Program-made: the position numbers and the translations under genes
Shown: positions 41,357-50,097 of the stretch, piece after piece
Layout: every line of letters begins with the position of its first letter
Numbering within the stretch: the first letter of the stretch is position 1
The notes under the pieces: generated by a model
The model's database searches: none
Seen by the model: only the letters and a program-made list of their open reading frames with translations
Told to the model about the DNA's origin: nothing
Assembly (NCBI GenBank): GCA_905479805.1
Contig: CAJQNY010000072.1
Span: forward strand, 1-64,000
DNA from: an uncultured Arenicella sp.
GTDB lineage: Bacteria; Pseudomonadota; Gammaproteobacteria; Arenicellales; Arenicellaceae
Direction of reading: 5' to 3'
Length of the DNA stretch: 64,000 nucleotides

Positions 41357-42508
41357 CTACAAACTCAGATCAGTTAAGTGTTGATTTACTAAATCATTAA
41401 ACACTTTGATCATATATTCGTTTTTACTTAGCGTGAAAAAGTCGATCGCACCTGCATTAATCCCTTCCTGAGATTGTTCGGAAACCCAAAAATCTTCCTT
41501 TTCATAGGTCATGCCATCCAGCACGGCGATCGTTTTATCATAGTGACCACGTTGTGCATCAGTCTGGGGTTCTTCAGGCGTCAATAGCATATGCCGCCAA
41601 CTGCTTGTTCCTGGTGTTGCTCCTGGGAACATCGAGATCACGCTCATACTGGTTGGGTGTTCAATCATGCATACATTAGGAAACAATATATTAGTCGGTG
41701 TTGCGTATTCGCTAATATTGATATTAGTTAAATCAGCATCGGTAAGCTCGGTAATATTGCGTCGTGGTACAAAGGAACGTATATGACGACCGAGTAACTC
41801 GCTGTGTGCGACATTTTCAACAAAAAATTCTCCGATCGATTCCTTATGCAAAGAAGCTAAATGATAGGCTTCCAGAAAAGCAAAAATTGGAAACTTCCAG
41901 TTTGAATTGATTTCACGTGTCTTATCAAAGTAAAGGTGATAACCCTCTAAATCCATAGTCGCTAAGTCTTGGTCCAACTCGCCTAAGTACTCACCAATGG
42001 TGGAACTACTTCCTTCTTGAGTAAGCCATAAGAAACCATGCGCTTCCTGCAAATTTCCAGTCGCTAACCCCAGGCTACTTTTATCCAAGTCAGTAAATAA
42101 ATCTGACCTAGGCACGCCAATCAAGTCGCCCTGATTATTGTAAGTCCACGCATGATAGGGACAGACGAAGCGCTTCTTGCATTCTCCGGCACTGTCATGC
42201 ACCAATTTAGTACCGCGATGCTGGCAATAATTTAAAAACGCTCTGGCTTCGCCGTCTTTTCCGCGAACCACAAGCCATGACCGGCCATCTAACTCCTTAA
42301 CAAAATAATCTCCAGCGCCTTTGATCTGACTAGAATGACCTATGATCAATGGTAGGCGTTTGAACATCTGTTGTTCTCTCTCCAAACGATTTTGGTCGAG
42401 AAATTGAGCCACCGGCATTTTGTGTGATGACTCTGCTTCGTCACCATGACCTTGTTCTACCATTCTAAGAAGGTGAGCCACCTGATCTTTGTAATATTCC
42501 GCTTTCAT
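41357..42508 (-). CDS. Rieske [2Fe-2S] aromatic ring-hydroxylating oxygenase, alpha-subunit type
   Basis: CQHRGTKLVHDSAGECKKRFVCPYHAWTYNNQGDLIGVPR (Rieske CxH...CxxH) and FLEAYHLASLHKESIGEFF (non-heme iron). Confidence 0.9.
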   Translation of the reverse strand: MKAEYYKDQVAHLLRMVEQGHGDEAESSHKMPVAQFLDQNRLEREQQMFKRLPLIIGHSSQIKGAGDYFVKELDGRSWLVVRGKDGEARAFLNYCQHRGTKLVHDSAGECKKRFVCPYHAWTYNNQGDLIGVPRSDLFTDLDKSSLGLATGNLQEAHGFLWLTQEGSSSTIGEYLGELDQDLATMDLEGYHLYFDKTREINSNWKFPIFAFLEAYHLASLHKESIGEFFVENVAHSELLGRHIRSFVPRRNITELTDADLTNINISEYATPTNILFPNVCMIEHPTSMSVISMFPGATPGTSSWRHMLLTPEEPQTDAQRGHYDKTIAVLDGMTYEKEDFWVSEQSQEGINAGAIDFFTLSKNEYMIKVFNDLVNQHLTDLSL

Positions 42509-42543
42509 AGCATCAGTTTAGCATGGGTAAATAGCTCAGGCCG

Positions 42544-43782
42544 TCAAATATTAAGCCCTGCAACATAACCCGATGACCATGCCCATTGAAAATTAAAGCC
42601 CCCGAGATGTCCGGTAACATCCAGAACCTCACCGACAAAATACAGGCCTTTAACGCCATGAACTTCCATGGTCTTAGAAGAAATTGAATTCACCTCAACG
42701 CCTCCCATAGTAACCTCCGCAGTTCGATATCCTTCAGTGCCAGAAGGCGTTAGTCGCCATTGGTTGAACAAACTCCCCAACTCGTTCAACTCATCATCTT
42801 TATACTCCGCCAAATTACGCTCCCTGTCATGATCACGCCGCCACCACAAAGGATACAAGGCTTGAACCAAAGACCGAGGAAGCCGTTCTTGCATTACTGA
42901 CGAAACGGTATCCTTCGGACTTTTTTTCTTGGTCTCCAACAACAACTCAGCCACATTTTGTGACGGAAATAGGTTAATGGTTATTTCCTGACCAAGTTGC
43001 CAATAATTCGATAATTGTAGAATTACCGGCCCACTCAAGCCTCTATGTGTAAACAGCATGCTCTCAGAAAAGCCTGCTTCTGGAACAGAAACGTGTACCG
43101 GTATCGCGACTCCCGAAAGAGCCTTTGAGAGTTCCTGCCACTTACCACTTAAAGTGAATGGGACTAAGGAGGCCAGGGTGGCGTTTACCTTCAGACCAAA
43201 CTGCTCAGCGAGTTGGTAACCGAAACCGCTGGCACCCCCTAGAGTAGGAATAGACAAGCCACCTGTGGCAACCACCAAACTATTAGAAAAATAAGTTTGG
43301 TTAGCAGTTTCAATAGCATACTCTTGAGCCCGATTAATTTTTGTCACTTCGCAAGCCGTTTGGGTGACGACGCCAGCTTCCCGACACTCTTGCACCAACA
43401 TAGCTAAGATATCTTTGGCACTGTTGTCACAAAAAAGTTGTCCTAGGGTTTTTTCATGATATGCAATACCGTGCTTTGCAACCATGGAAATGAAATCCCA
43501 CTGAGTATATTGATTAAGTGCAGACTTGACGAAGTGCGGGTTATCACAAATGAAGTTTTCGTCAGAAACGTCCAAATTAGTGAAATTGCATCGCCCTCCT
43601 CCAGACATAAGGATTTTCTTGCCCAACTTATTACTCAACTCTAGAAGCAAAACACTTTTACCTCTCTGCCCCGCGGTGATCGCACACATTAAACCAGCCG
43701 CACCACCCCCTAAGACGACTACGTCATAGGTCCTATCGGCATTGGTTTCATCACTGCCATTTGATTCATTTTCAACGGTCAT
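42544..43782 (-). CDS. NAD(P)/FAD-dependent oxidoreductase, HI0933/YhiN family
   Basis: DVVVLGGGAAGLMCAITAGQRGKSVLLLELSNKLGKKILMSGGGRCNFTNL; C-terminal GEVLDVTGHLGGFNFQWAWSSG. Confidence 0.95.
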   Translation of the reverse strand: MTVENESNGSDETNADRTYDVVVLGGGAAGLMCAITAGQRGKSVLLLELSNKLGKKILMSGGGRCNFTNLDVSDENFICDNPHFVKSALNQYTQWDFISMVAKHGIAYHEKTLGQLFCDNSAKDILAMLVQECREAGVVTQTACEVTKINRAQEYAIETANQTYFSNSLVVATGGLSIPTLGGASGFGYQLAEQFGLKVNATLASLVPFTLSGKWQELSKALSGVAIPVHVSVPEAGFSESMLFTHRGLSGPVILQLSNYWQLGQEITINLFPSQNVAELLLETKKKSPKDTVSSVMQERLPRSLVQALYPLWWRRDHDRERNLAEYKDDELNELGSLFNQWRLTPSGTEGYRTAEVTMGGVEVNSISSKTMEVHGVKGLYFVGEVLDVTGHLGGFNFQWAWSSGYVAGLNI

Positions 43783-43915
43783 ACAAACACCTTACCGAGA
43801 GTTAGTGGGTGGAAACAGGGTAAAAGCCACAAGATGCGGAATCATACTCAATTTCGCTGCATCTCTCGATGTTATAATCATAGCCCTGTTATTAATCAAT
43901 AAAGCCTTGAAAGAC

Positions 43916-46705
43916 ATGACGCAACAACTCAGCCCCCTAATTCAACCTCTCGATGAAAACTCAAAGCTTCTACCCGATCTGCTTGGCGAAGTGATTTTAG
44001 AACAAGAGGGTCAAAGCGTTTTTGCCACAGTTGAATTACTTCGCCAAGGTTTCATTCAACAACGCATTGAACCAGATGACGCGCAGTTAAATTTATTGAT
44101 CGAGACGATAGAGTCCTTGGGCGTTGAGGAGTTAGATCGAGTCATCCATGCGTTCACCACCTTCTTTCATCTCGCAAATATCGCCGAAGAACATAAAAGT
44201 CACACCCAAAGAACGACCTTAGAACGCGCCGGTGAAACCTGGAACAATTCTTTTATTGACACTATTGCGGGTTTTCAAAAAGAAGGCCGGAGCCTTGATG
44301 AAGTATTATCTTTAATTGCTACGCTTAATTACTCACCCACTTTCACGGCACACCCAACCGAAGCTAAACGCCCAATCGTGCTCGAAGCATTGCAACGAAT
44401 TCACAACGAGTATCACGCTCAATCTGGTGACACCATTAGCGAGGCGAGGCGCGAAAAAACACGACACCGGCTCAAGGCCATGATCCAGATATTCTGGAAA
44501 AGTGAGGCGGTACGACCGCAAAAGCCTTCCGTCTACGATGAAATAGAAAACTCTCTATACTATTTTCGAGAAAGTATCTTCGCCTGTCTTCCTGAGATTT
44601 ATCGTGACCTAGAGCTTGCTATAAAGGAAGTTTACCCAGAAGCCAAAGGGAATCAAATTGATCTACCTAACATAGTTCGCTTTGGTACTTGGGTCGGAGG
44701 CGACCGAGATGGAAACCCATTCGTCACACCGGAAATAACACGCAATGCTTTGCGATTGCAAAAAGCGGAGGTACTCAGCGAGTACATCCGCAGAATAGGA
44801 AGTTTAGAAAAAATTCTGACTCACTCAATTGATCAGATTGAGCTTTCACCTGCATTTACAGAATCATTGGAAGCTGAGTCATCCTTGGCCGAAAAATTCT
44901 TAGGAAATTTGCATAGCAACGAACCTTACCGACGCAAGCTTAATTTCGTTAAACTCCGTCTTGAACATACCCGAAACGGATGTCAAATAGAGCACCAAAA
45001 CGTTAATCGAAGTACCGCTGATGGCATAATTCTTGCCTATAAGAACGAAAACGAATTCCTCAGTGATTTAAATCTTATCAGCGATTCATTGACGTATCAC
45101 AATGAAGCAAACCTCACCCGTGGAAGCTTACAGGATCTAAAGCGCTTGGTCGCTAGCTGTGGTTTTTATCTCTCTACGATGGATGTCCGTCAGGAATCTA
45201 CGATGCATAGCCAAACAGTGGCGGAGGTCGCTCAAAACCTCAGTGAGCCTATCGATTATCTTGCACTAGACGAAGAAGCAAAGTCGGAATGGTTGTCCTC
45301 CTACATCCGATCATCGGAGCCCATAAGCTACGACTTAAAACAAATCACTATTCAGTCCAGTGAGATTATCGACGTATTTAAGTTAATGCTGGAGATGCGC
45401 AATGAAATTTCAGCAGACTGCTTTGGCAGCTACATTATTTCAATGACCCATGCCGCCAGCCACATTTTGGAGGTTGCCTTTTTGGCTAAAATAGCCGGCC
45501 TTATTACCCAGGATGAGTCTGGGAAAATCGTCAGCCAAATCCACATTGCGCCATTGTTTGAAACGGTGAAAGACTTAGAAGCCGCTCCAGCGATATTGCA
45601 GCAACTTTTTTCAAATACTGCTTACACCCAAATTCTTAATTTCACCAATCAAAACCAAGAGATCATGTTAGGCTATTCTGATTCATGCAAAGACGGCGGC
45701 ATCCTAGCGTCCAGCTGGAATCTATATAAAGCCCAACAGAATATAGTTACGGTTACCGAGCAACATAATATTGGATGTCTTCTGTTCCACGGCAGAGGTG
45801 GAACGATTGGTCGAGGCGGTGGCCCAACTCATGAGTCCATTTTGAGTCAACCGAGAGGGACGGTACAAGGCGGAATTAAGTTCACCGAACAAGGTGAAGT
45901 TCTATCGTTTAAATATAATTTTCAGGAAACCGCTCGGTATGAACTAACTGTCGGCATCACAGGTTTAATGAAGGCTAGCATCGCTGAAAACGTGAAGGAT
46001 GATGAGCCGAAACATCGCGCCCTCATGGATACACTGATGAATACCGGAGAAGCAGCCTTTCGTAAACTTACGGACGAGAATCCTGCCACCATGCAGTACT
46101 TCTACGAAACAACACCTTCAAACGAAATCGGCTTATTGAATATAGGCTCCAGGCCGTCCCATAGAAAAAAAGCCGATTACTCTAAGAAATCGATTCGGGC
46201 GATAGGCTGGGTTTTTGGCTGGTCACAATCTCGTCAAAACATACCTGGCTGGTATGGTTTGGGCAGTGCCTTTGCGGATGCCATTGCGGATGGTGAACTG
46301 GAAACGTTACAAGACATGCAACAACACTGGCGCTACTTTCAAAACCTGATAAGTAATTCCCAAATGGTCGCCCTCAAAACGGACCAAAAGGTTGCACAAC
46401 AATATGCGAAATTATGCAGTGACCAAAAAATCTCTGACGAAACCTATGCAAATCTAAACAAGGAGTTTGAACTCGCAATCTCGGGCCTCCAGGCAATCAC
46501 CGGGCATGAGTACATGATGACTGACTTTCCAGAAATTGGGCAATCGGTACGTTGGCGCGGTGCCTACTTAGATCCGTTAAACTACATTCAGGTAATGCTT
46601 CTCACGAGATTGTCGGAGGAGCCAGACCGATTTGAGTCAAAGTGGTTGAAGCCTGTTCTAAATAGTATCAATGGAATAGCGACAGGCTTACGAAACACCG
46701 GTTAA
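43916..46705 (+). CDS. ppc: Phosphoenolpyruvate carboxylase
   Basis: TLNYSPTFTAHPTEAKRPIVLEAL; VGGDRDGNPFVTPEIT; GYSDSCKDGGILASSW; FHGRGGTIGRGGGPTHESILSQPRGT; C-terminal GLRNTG. Start at MTQQLSPL rather than the upstream ORF start. Confidence 0.97.
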   Translation: MTQQLSPLIQPLDENSKLLPDLLGEVILEQEGQSVFATVELLRQGFIQQRIEPDDAQLNLLIETIESLGVEELDRVIHAFTTFFHLANIAEEHKSHTQRTTLERAGETWNNSFIDTIAGFQKEGRSLDEVLSLIATLNYSPTFTAHPTEAKRPIVLEALQRIHNEYHAQSGDTISEARREKTRHRLKAMIQIFWKSEAVRPQKPSVYDEIENSLYYFRESIFACLPEIYRDLELAIKEVYPEAKGNQIDLPNIVRFGTWVGGDRDGNPFVTPEITRNALRLQKAEVLSEYIRRIGSLEKILTHSIDQIELSPAFTESLEAESSLAEKFLGNLHSNEPYRRKLNFVKLRLEHTRNGCQIEHQNVNRSTADGIILAYKNENEFLSDLNLISDSLTYHNEANLTRGSLQDLKRLVASCGFYLSTMDVRQESTMHSQTVAEVAQNLSEPIDYLALDEEAKSEWLSSYIRSSEPISYDLKQITIQSSEIIDVFKLMLEMRNEISADCFGSYIISMTHAASHILEVAFLAKIAGLITQDESGKIVSQIHIAPLFETVKDLEAAPAILQQLFSNTAYTQILNFTNQNQEIMLGYSDSCKDGGILASSWNLYKAQQNIVTVTEQHNIGCLLFHGRGGTIGRGGGPTHESILSQPRGTVQGGIKFTEQGEVLSFKYNFQETARYELTVGITGLMKASIAENVKDDEPKHRALMDTLMNTGEAAFRKLTDENPATMQYFYETTPSNEIGLLNIGSRPSHRKKADYSKKSIRAIGWVFGWSQSRQNIPGWYGLGSAFADAIADGELETLQDMQQHWRYFQNLISNSQMVALKTDQKVAQQYAKLCSDQKISDETYANLNKEFELAISGLQAITGHEYMMTDFPEIGQSVRWRGAYLDPLNYIQVMLLTRLSEEPDRFESKWLKPVLNSINGIATGLRNTG

Positions 46706-46719
46706 AGGCAAGATGAAAA

Positions 46720-46757
46720 GAGCTCGTACAAATACTAAGACGGCAATTGACGAGCTC
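46720..46757. repeat. Inverted repeat GAGCTCGT-N22-ACGAGCTC between convergent genes
   Basis: Perfect 8-bp arms read directly; lies between ppc and the SPFH gene; no clear T-run. Confidence 0.5.
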
Positions 46758-46779
46758 AGACCATGGCCTTTGCAAATAG

Positions 46780-48027
46780 TTATTTCTTAACTTTTAAATC
46801 CAGCGAAAGATCCTTTGCCGCTTTCACGCTCATCATCTCGATAAGCGTCATGGCACTCGAGCCGCCATCTTGAGAAGAACTGCTGCCCATTTGCACTTCT
46901 GGCACCCACTTTTGTTTTTCTATCGCGCTTGCGAAACGCCCCATAACTCTCTCATACGTTTCAAGCTTTTGTTGTAAGGCGCCATCGGCTTCAATAACCA
47001 GACGTTTATACGCACCATCGCCTTCTCCACGGAGAATTTGTTCCTGCTTGTATTCTATCGCTGACAGTTTTTTCTGTTCAGCCTCGAGTTTTTGCTGGCG
47101 AGCTACCTCTACGTTTTTTTCAGCATCAATAACAGCGACTTCTTTCTCACGTTGGGCATCAACCACGGCCTGTTCTTTGACAACTTCTTTCTGATACTTG
47201 GCGGTCATCACATTGGCCTTACCTTGTTCTTCAGACGTAATCGCATCCTGTTTAGCTCGTTCAGCATTGGCGATAGCGGTAATGATCGCCATCGTTGCTT
47301 CACGTTTTGTGGCAATCTGTTGCAGAGTCTTAGGCTCAAAATCCCAATCAGTTATCTGGAAGCCGTTAACGGAAATACCATAATCTTCTAAATCACTATC
47401 CAAATGCACTGGTAATCCATTTGCTCCATAACTAATCACCGGAATATTTTTTGTGACAGTTTTACCCGTGCTTTCATCAACCGTGCTCACCTTTTCTAGT
47501 TTGGTTTGAAATTTACCTTGTGAGATTTGTTGACTAGACCATTGAGTGAAGATGCTCCTCTTTTCTGCATAGGCTTCTTCGGAACTCATTAAACCGGCCG
47601 TCAAGTTCATGCCTTCTTCAGTAACTGACTTAATTAGTTTCTCAGAAACGCCGCGGTTGGAACGAAATGCTTTATGCAGGTGAAGCATGGTTTCCTCATC
47701 GCTCGGCAAGGAGAATCGTGCTTTTCCGTAAACCGTACCTGTACCACCATCTTGATATCGGACCGATATACCCAGTTGGTCAATGGACGACCCCACGTCA
47801 GAATCCTCTTTGTCATAGTCAAAGGTAATAACGTCACGATAGATCTCTGCAGTACCGAATAACTGAGGGTAAATCCCTGGCGAAAACTTAACGTATAAAT
47901 GCCCGGTTGGGTACTGCACCACCGTTCGATGGCCGGCATTATTTATGCCGAACGCCATAAATAAGATGACTATGCCTGCTGCAGACAGCAAGCCCAAGAA
48001 AGTTAATTTAGCGGGTATTTTAATCAT
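46780..48027 (-). CDS. SPFH/Band 7 domain membrane protein
   Basis: N-terminal TM; long Ala/Glu/Lys coiled coil (ITAIANAERAKQDAITSEEQGKANVMTAKYQKEVVKEQAVVDAQREKEVAVIDAEKNVEVARQQKLEAEQKKLSAIEYKQEQILRGEGDGAYKR). Confidence 0.8.
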   Translation of the reverse strand: MIKIPAKLTFLGLLSAAGIVILFMAFGINNAGHRTVVQYPTGHLYVKFSPGIYPQLFGTAEIYRDVITFDYDKEDSDVGSSIDQLGISVRYQDGGTGTVYGKARFSLPSDEETMLHLHKAFRSNRGVSEKLIKSVTEEGMNLTAGLMSSEEAYAEKRSIFTQWSSQQISQGKFQTKLEKVSTVDESTGKTVTKNIPVISYGANGLPVHLDSDLEDYGISVNGFQITDWDFEPKTLQQIATKREATMAIITAIANAERAKQDAITSEEQGKANVMTAKYQKEVVKEQAVVDAQREKEVAVIDAEKNVEVARQQKLEAEQKKLSAIEYKQEQILRGEGDGAYKRLVIEADGALQQKLETYERVMGRFASAIEKQKWVPEVQMGSSSSQDGGSSAMTLIEMMSVKAAKDLSLDLKVKK

Positions 48028-48256
48028 TGTTTTTCTCCCATTTTATTTTTGATTTAATATTTTCAACTTCATCACTCACTTCCTTTTGTCGCGCTTTCTC
48101 CATCGCTATATCTAAGTCGATATCCACCAACTCGCCTTCGACCACTACATCCCTATATTCTTCTAATTTTCGGTCTCGAAGCGCATAGCGCTTAATTTCA
48201 ACAATGAGCAACCATAGTAAGGCGGCAATTCCTATCAATAAAAATAGCCTAATCAT
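48020..48256 (-). CDS. Small membrane protein overlapping the SPFH gene
   Basis: N-terminal TM MIRLFLLIGIAALLWLLIVEI, charged C-terminus; 8-bp overlap with the SPFH ORF. Confidence 0.65.
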   Translation of the reverse strand: MIRLFLLIGIAALLWLLIVEIKRYALRDRKLEEYRDVVVEGELVDIDLDIAMEKARQKEVSDEVENIKSKIKWEKNND

Positions 48257-48342
48257 ATTCCTACCTCCGTATGTTGTTCATCATAATATGGGGGCAATAC
48301 TAGCGATGTTCAATTCACTAATAATGGCGATTTCATGGCATT

Positions 48343-49092
48343 CTAGCTCATCTTTGCCATCCACCTTAGAGGGAACACTTTCATCGCACGAGTCATCAAC
48401 CACCACGGCCATGTTGGGACATAAGCATTCGCTTTCTCCTTTTCAATGGCATTCACAATCGCGCGTGTTCCAGTTTCAGTATCTACCATGAATGGTGTGC
48501 TCTTCACCTTTTCATTAATCTCACTTCGAATAAACCCTGGGTGGATGGTAGTTACCTTAATGGGCGAATCCAATAGGTCTATCCGAATCCCTTCACTCAA
48601 GGAGGTTATGGCTGCTTTGGTTGCGGCATACACGGTCATCGCGCGACGAAATCCCCGCACTGCACTGATAGAAGAAATCGTAACCAAATGCCCATGATCT
48701 TGTGCCCGAAACAATTCCAATGCTGCCTCACACTGCGCAATTGCTGATACAAAATTAGTTATCGCCGTTTGCTTATTAGCGTGAAAATATCCGGTTCCAA
48801 GCGACGCGCCCTTCCCCATGCCCGCATTAACAACCACCCTATCCAAATGACCTAAATCTTCAGCAAACACTTTGAATGTTTCAAAAACTTGGTCGTGATC
48901 ATTTACATCAAGCGGCCGTACAGATATTTGAATACCTGGATAAGCTTCAAGCAACTCAATTTTCAATTCTTCTAGTCGCTCGACGCGGCGCGCGCATAAC
49001 GCCAAATTACGGCCCTTCGCCGCAAACATCCTAGCCATCATTTCACCCAAGCCAGAACTTGCACCGGTGATCAAAATATTCGTTCTAGTCAT
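48343..49092 (-). CDS. Short-chain dehydrogenase/reductase
   Basis: NILITGASSGLGEMMARMFAAKGRNLALCARR; VYAATKAAITSLSEGIRIDL. Confidence 0.92.
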   Translation of the reverse strand: MTRTNILITGASSGLGEMMARMFAAKGRNLALCARRVERLEELKIELLEAYPGIQISVRPLDVNDHDQVFETFKVFAEDLGHLDRVVVNAGMGKGASLGTGYFHANKQTAITNFVSAIAQCEAALELFRAQDHGHLVTISSISAVRGFRRAMTVYAATKAAITSLSEGIRIDLLDSPIKVTTIHPGFIRSEINEKVKSTPFMVDTETGTRAIVNAIEKEKANAYVPTWPWWLMTRAMKVFPLRWMAKMS

Positions 49093-49120
49093 TGCTAAAG
49101 TTAACCCTCATATCTATTTA

Positions 49121-49948
49121 TCAGGCTGACGTGTCATCAGCGGGCTGGGCAAAACGTCCTGTGCGCTTCACCATCATTTTCAAATACTTCTCAATGGGTA
49201 AATAGCGCTTTAAACGATGTGCCTTACGGCCGTTCTTGTGGGTGATGATCATAAATTTTCGATCAACAACTTGTTTGTCGATAATTTCAGCAATCTCCTG
49301 CGCAGTAACTCCTGATTGTTTAATCATCTTCTGCACCATATCGTCCATGGCGCCCTGTGCGCCACGTAAAGAGTCTCCAAGGTTCGTTTCAAAGAATGCA
49401 GGACAAACCACACTCACATGAATGCCATGAGATGCTAATTCCAGATAACTCGTTTCTGAAAAACTTACCATCGCGGCCTTACTCAAACTGTAACTTCCCA
49501 TTCCGGGCGCGGGCGTTAAACCTGCTTGAGAAGCCACATTTAAAATATTTTTGTCTGCCGACTTGCTGACCTTCAATAATGGCAAAAATGCTTTTGTCAT
49601 GCGCACGTGTCCTAGCACATTAATATCCAATACCCATTGCCATTGCTCCATGCTTTCTGATTCAAGCAAACCCGCTGAAGCGACACCTGCATTATTAATG
49701 AGCATATCCAATGACCGCCACTTTTCAGCCACCTTCAGAGCAAGCTTATCAACATCCCATTGTTTCGTGATATCACATTCTATGAAGAATGCGTTACCGC
49801 CGGCTTCGGTAATAAGTGCTACGGTCTCTTCACCTGTTTTGACATTAACGTCACTCACGCAAATTTCAGCTCCTTGCTTTGCGTAACGCAGCGCAAGTGC
49901 ACGTCCTAGGCCCGAACCTGAACCGCTTATAAGTATCTTTTCAACCAT
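49121..49948 (-). CDS. Short-chain dehydrogenase/reductase
   Basis: KILISGSGSGLGRALALRYAKQGAEICVSDVN; LINNAGVASAGLLE; SYSLSKAAMVSFSETSYLEL. Confidence 0.92.
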   Translation of the reverse strand: MVEKILISGSGSGLGRALALRYAKQGAEICVSDVNVKTGEETVALITEAGGNAFFIECDITKQWDVDKLALKVAEKWRSLDMLINNAGVASAGLLESESMEQWQWVLDINVLGHVRMTKAFLPLLKVSKSADKNILNVASQAGLTPAPGMGSYSLSKAAMVSFSETSYLELASHGIHVSVVCPAFFETNLGDSLRGAQGAMDDMVQKMIKQSGVTAQEIAEIIDKQVVDRKFMIITHKNGRKAHRLKRYLPIEKYLKMMVKRTGRFAQPADDTSA

Positions 49949-50097
49949 TAGTCTAACACTCCAAAATATTCACTATTGAATAACGTTCTGATGATGCTCC
50001 TGAGAACATCCAGGCCTCATTATATCTAAGATACTGATAATTGCCTGCACCCTAGGCGACAATGCAAAAGGGTAATATCAGTGCGCGGACAAGCAGG

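Noticed and set aside
43742-43915. Extended N-terminus of the ppc ORF overlapping the YhiN-like gene
   Set aside because: PEPC homology starts at MTQQLSPLIQPLDENSKLLPDLLG; the upstream part is antisense to the divergent gene's 5' end and not PEPC-like.
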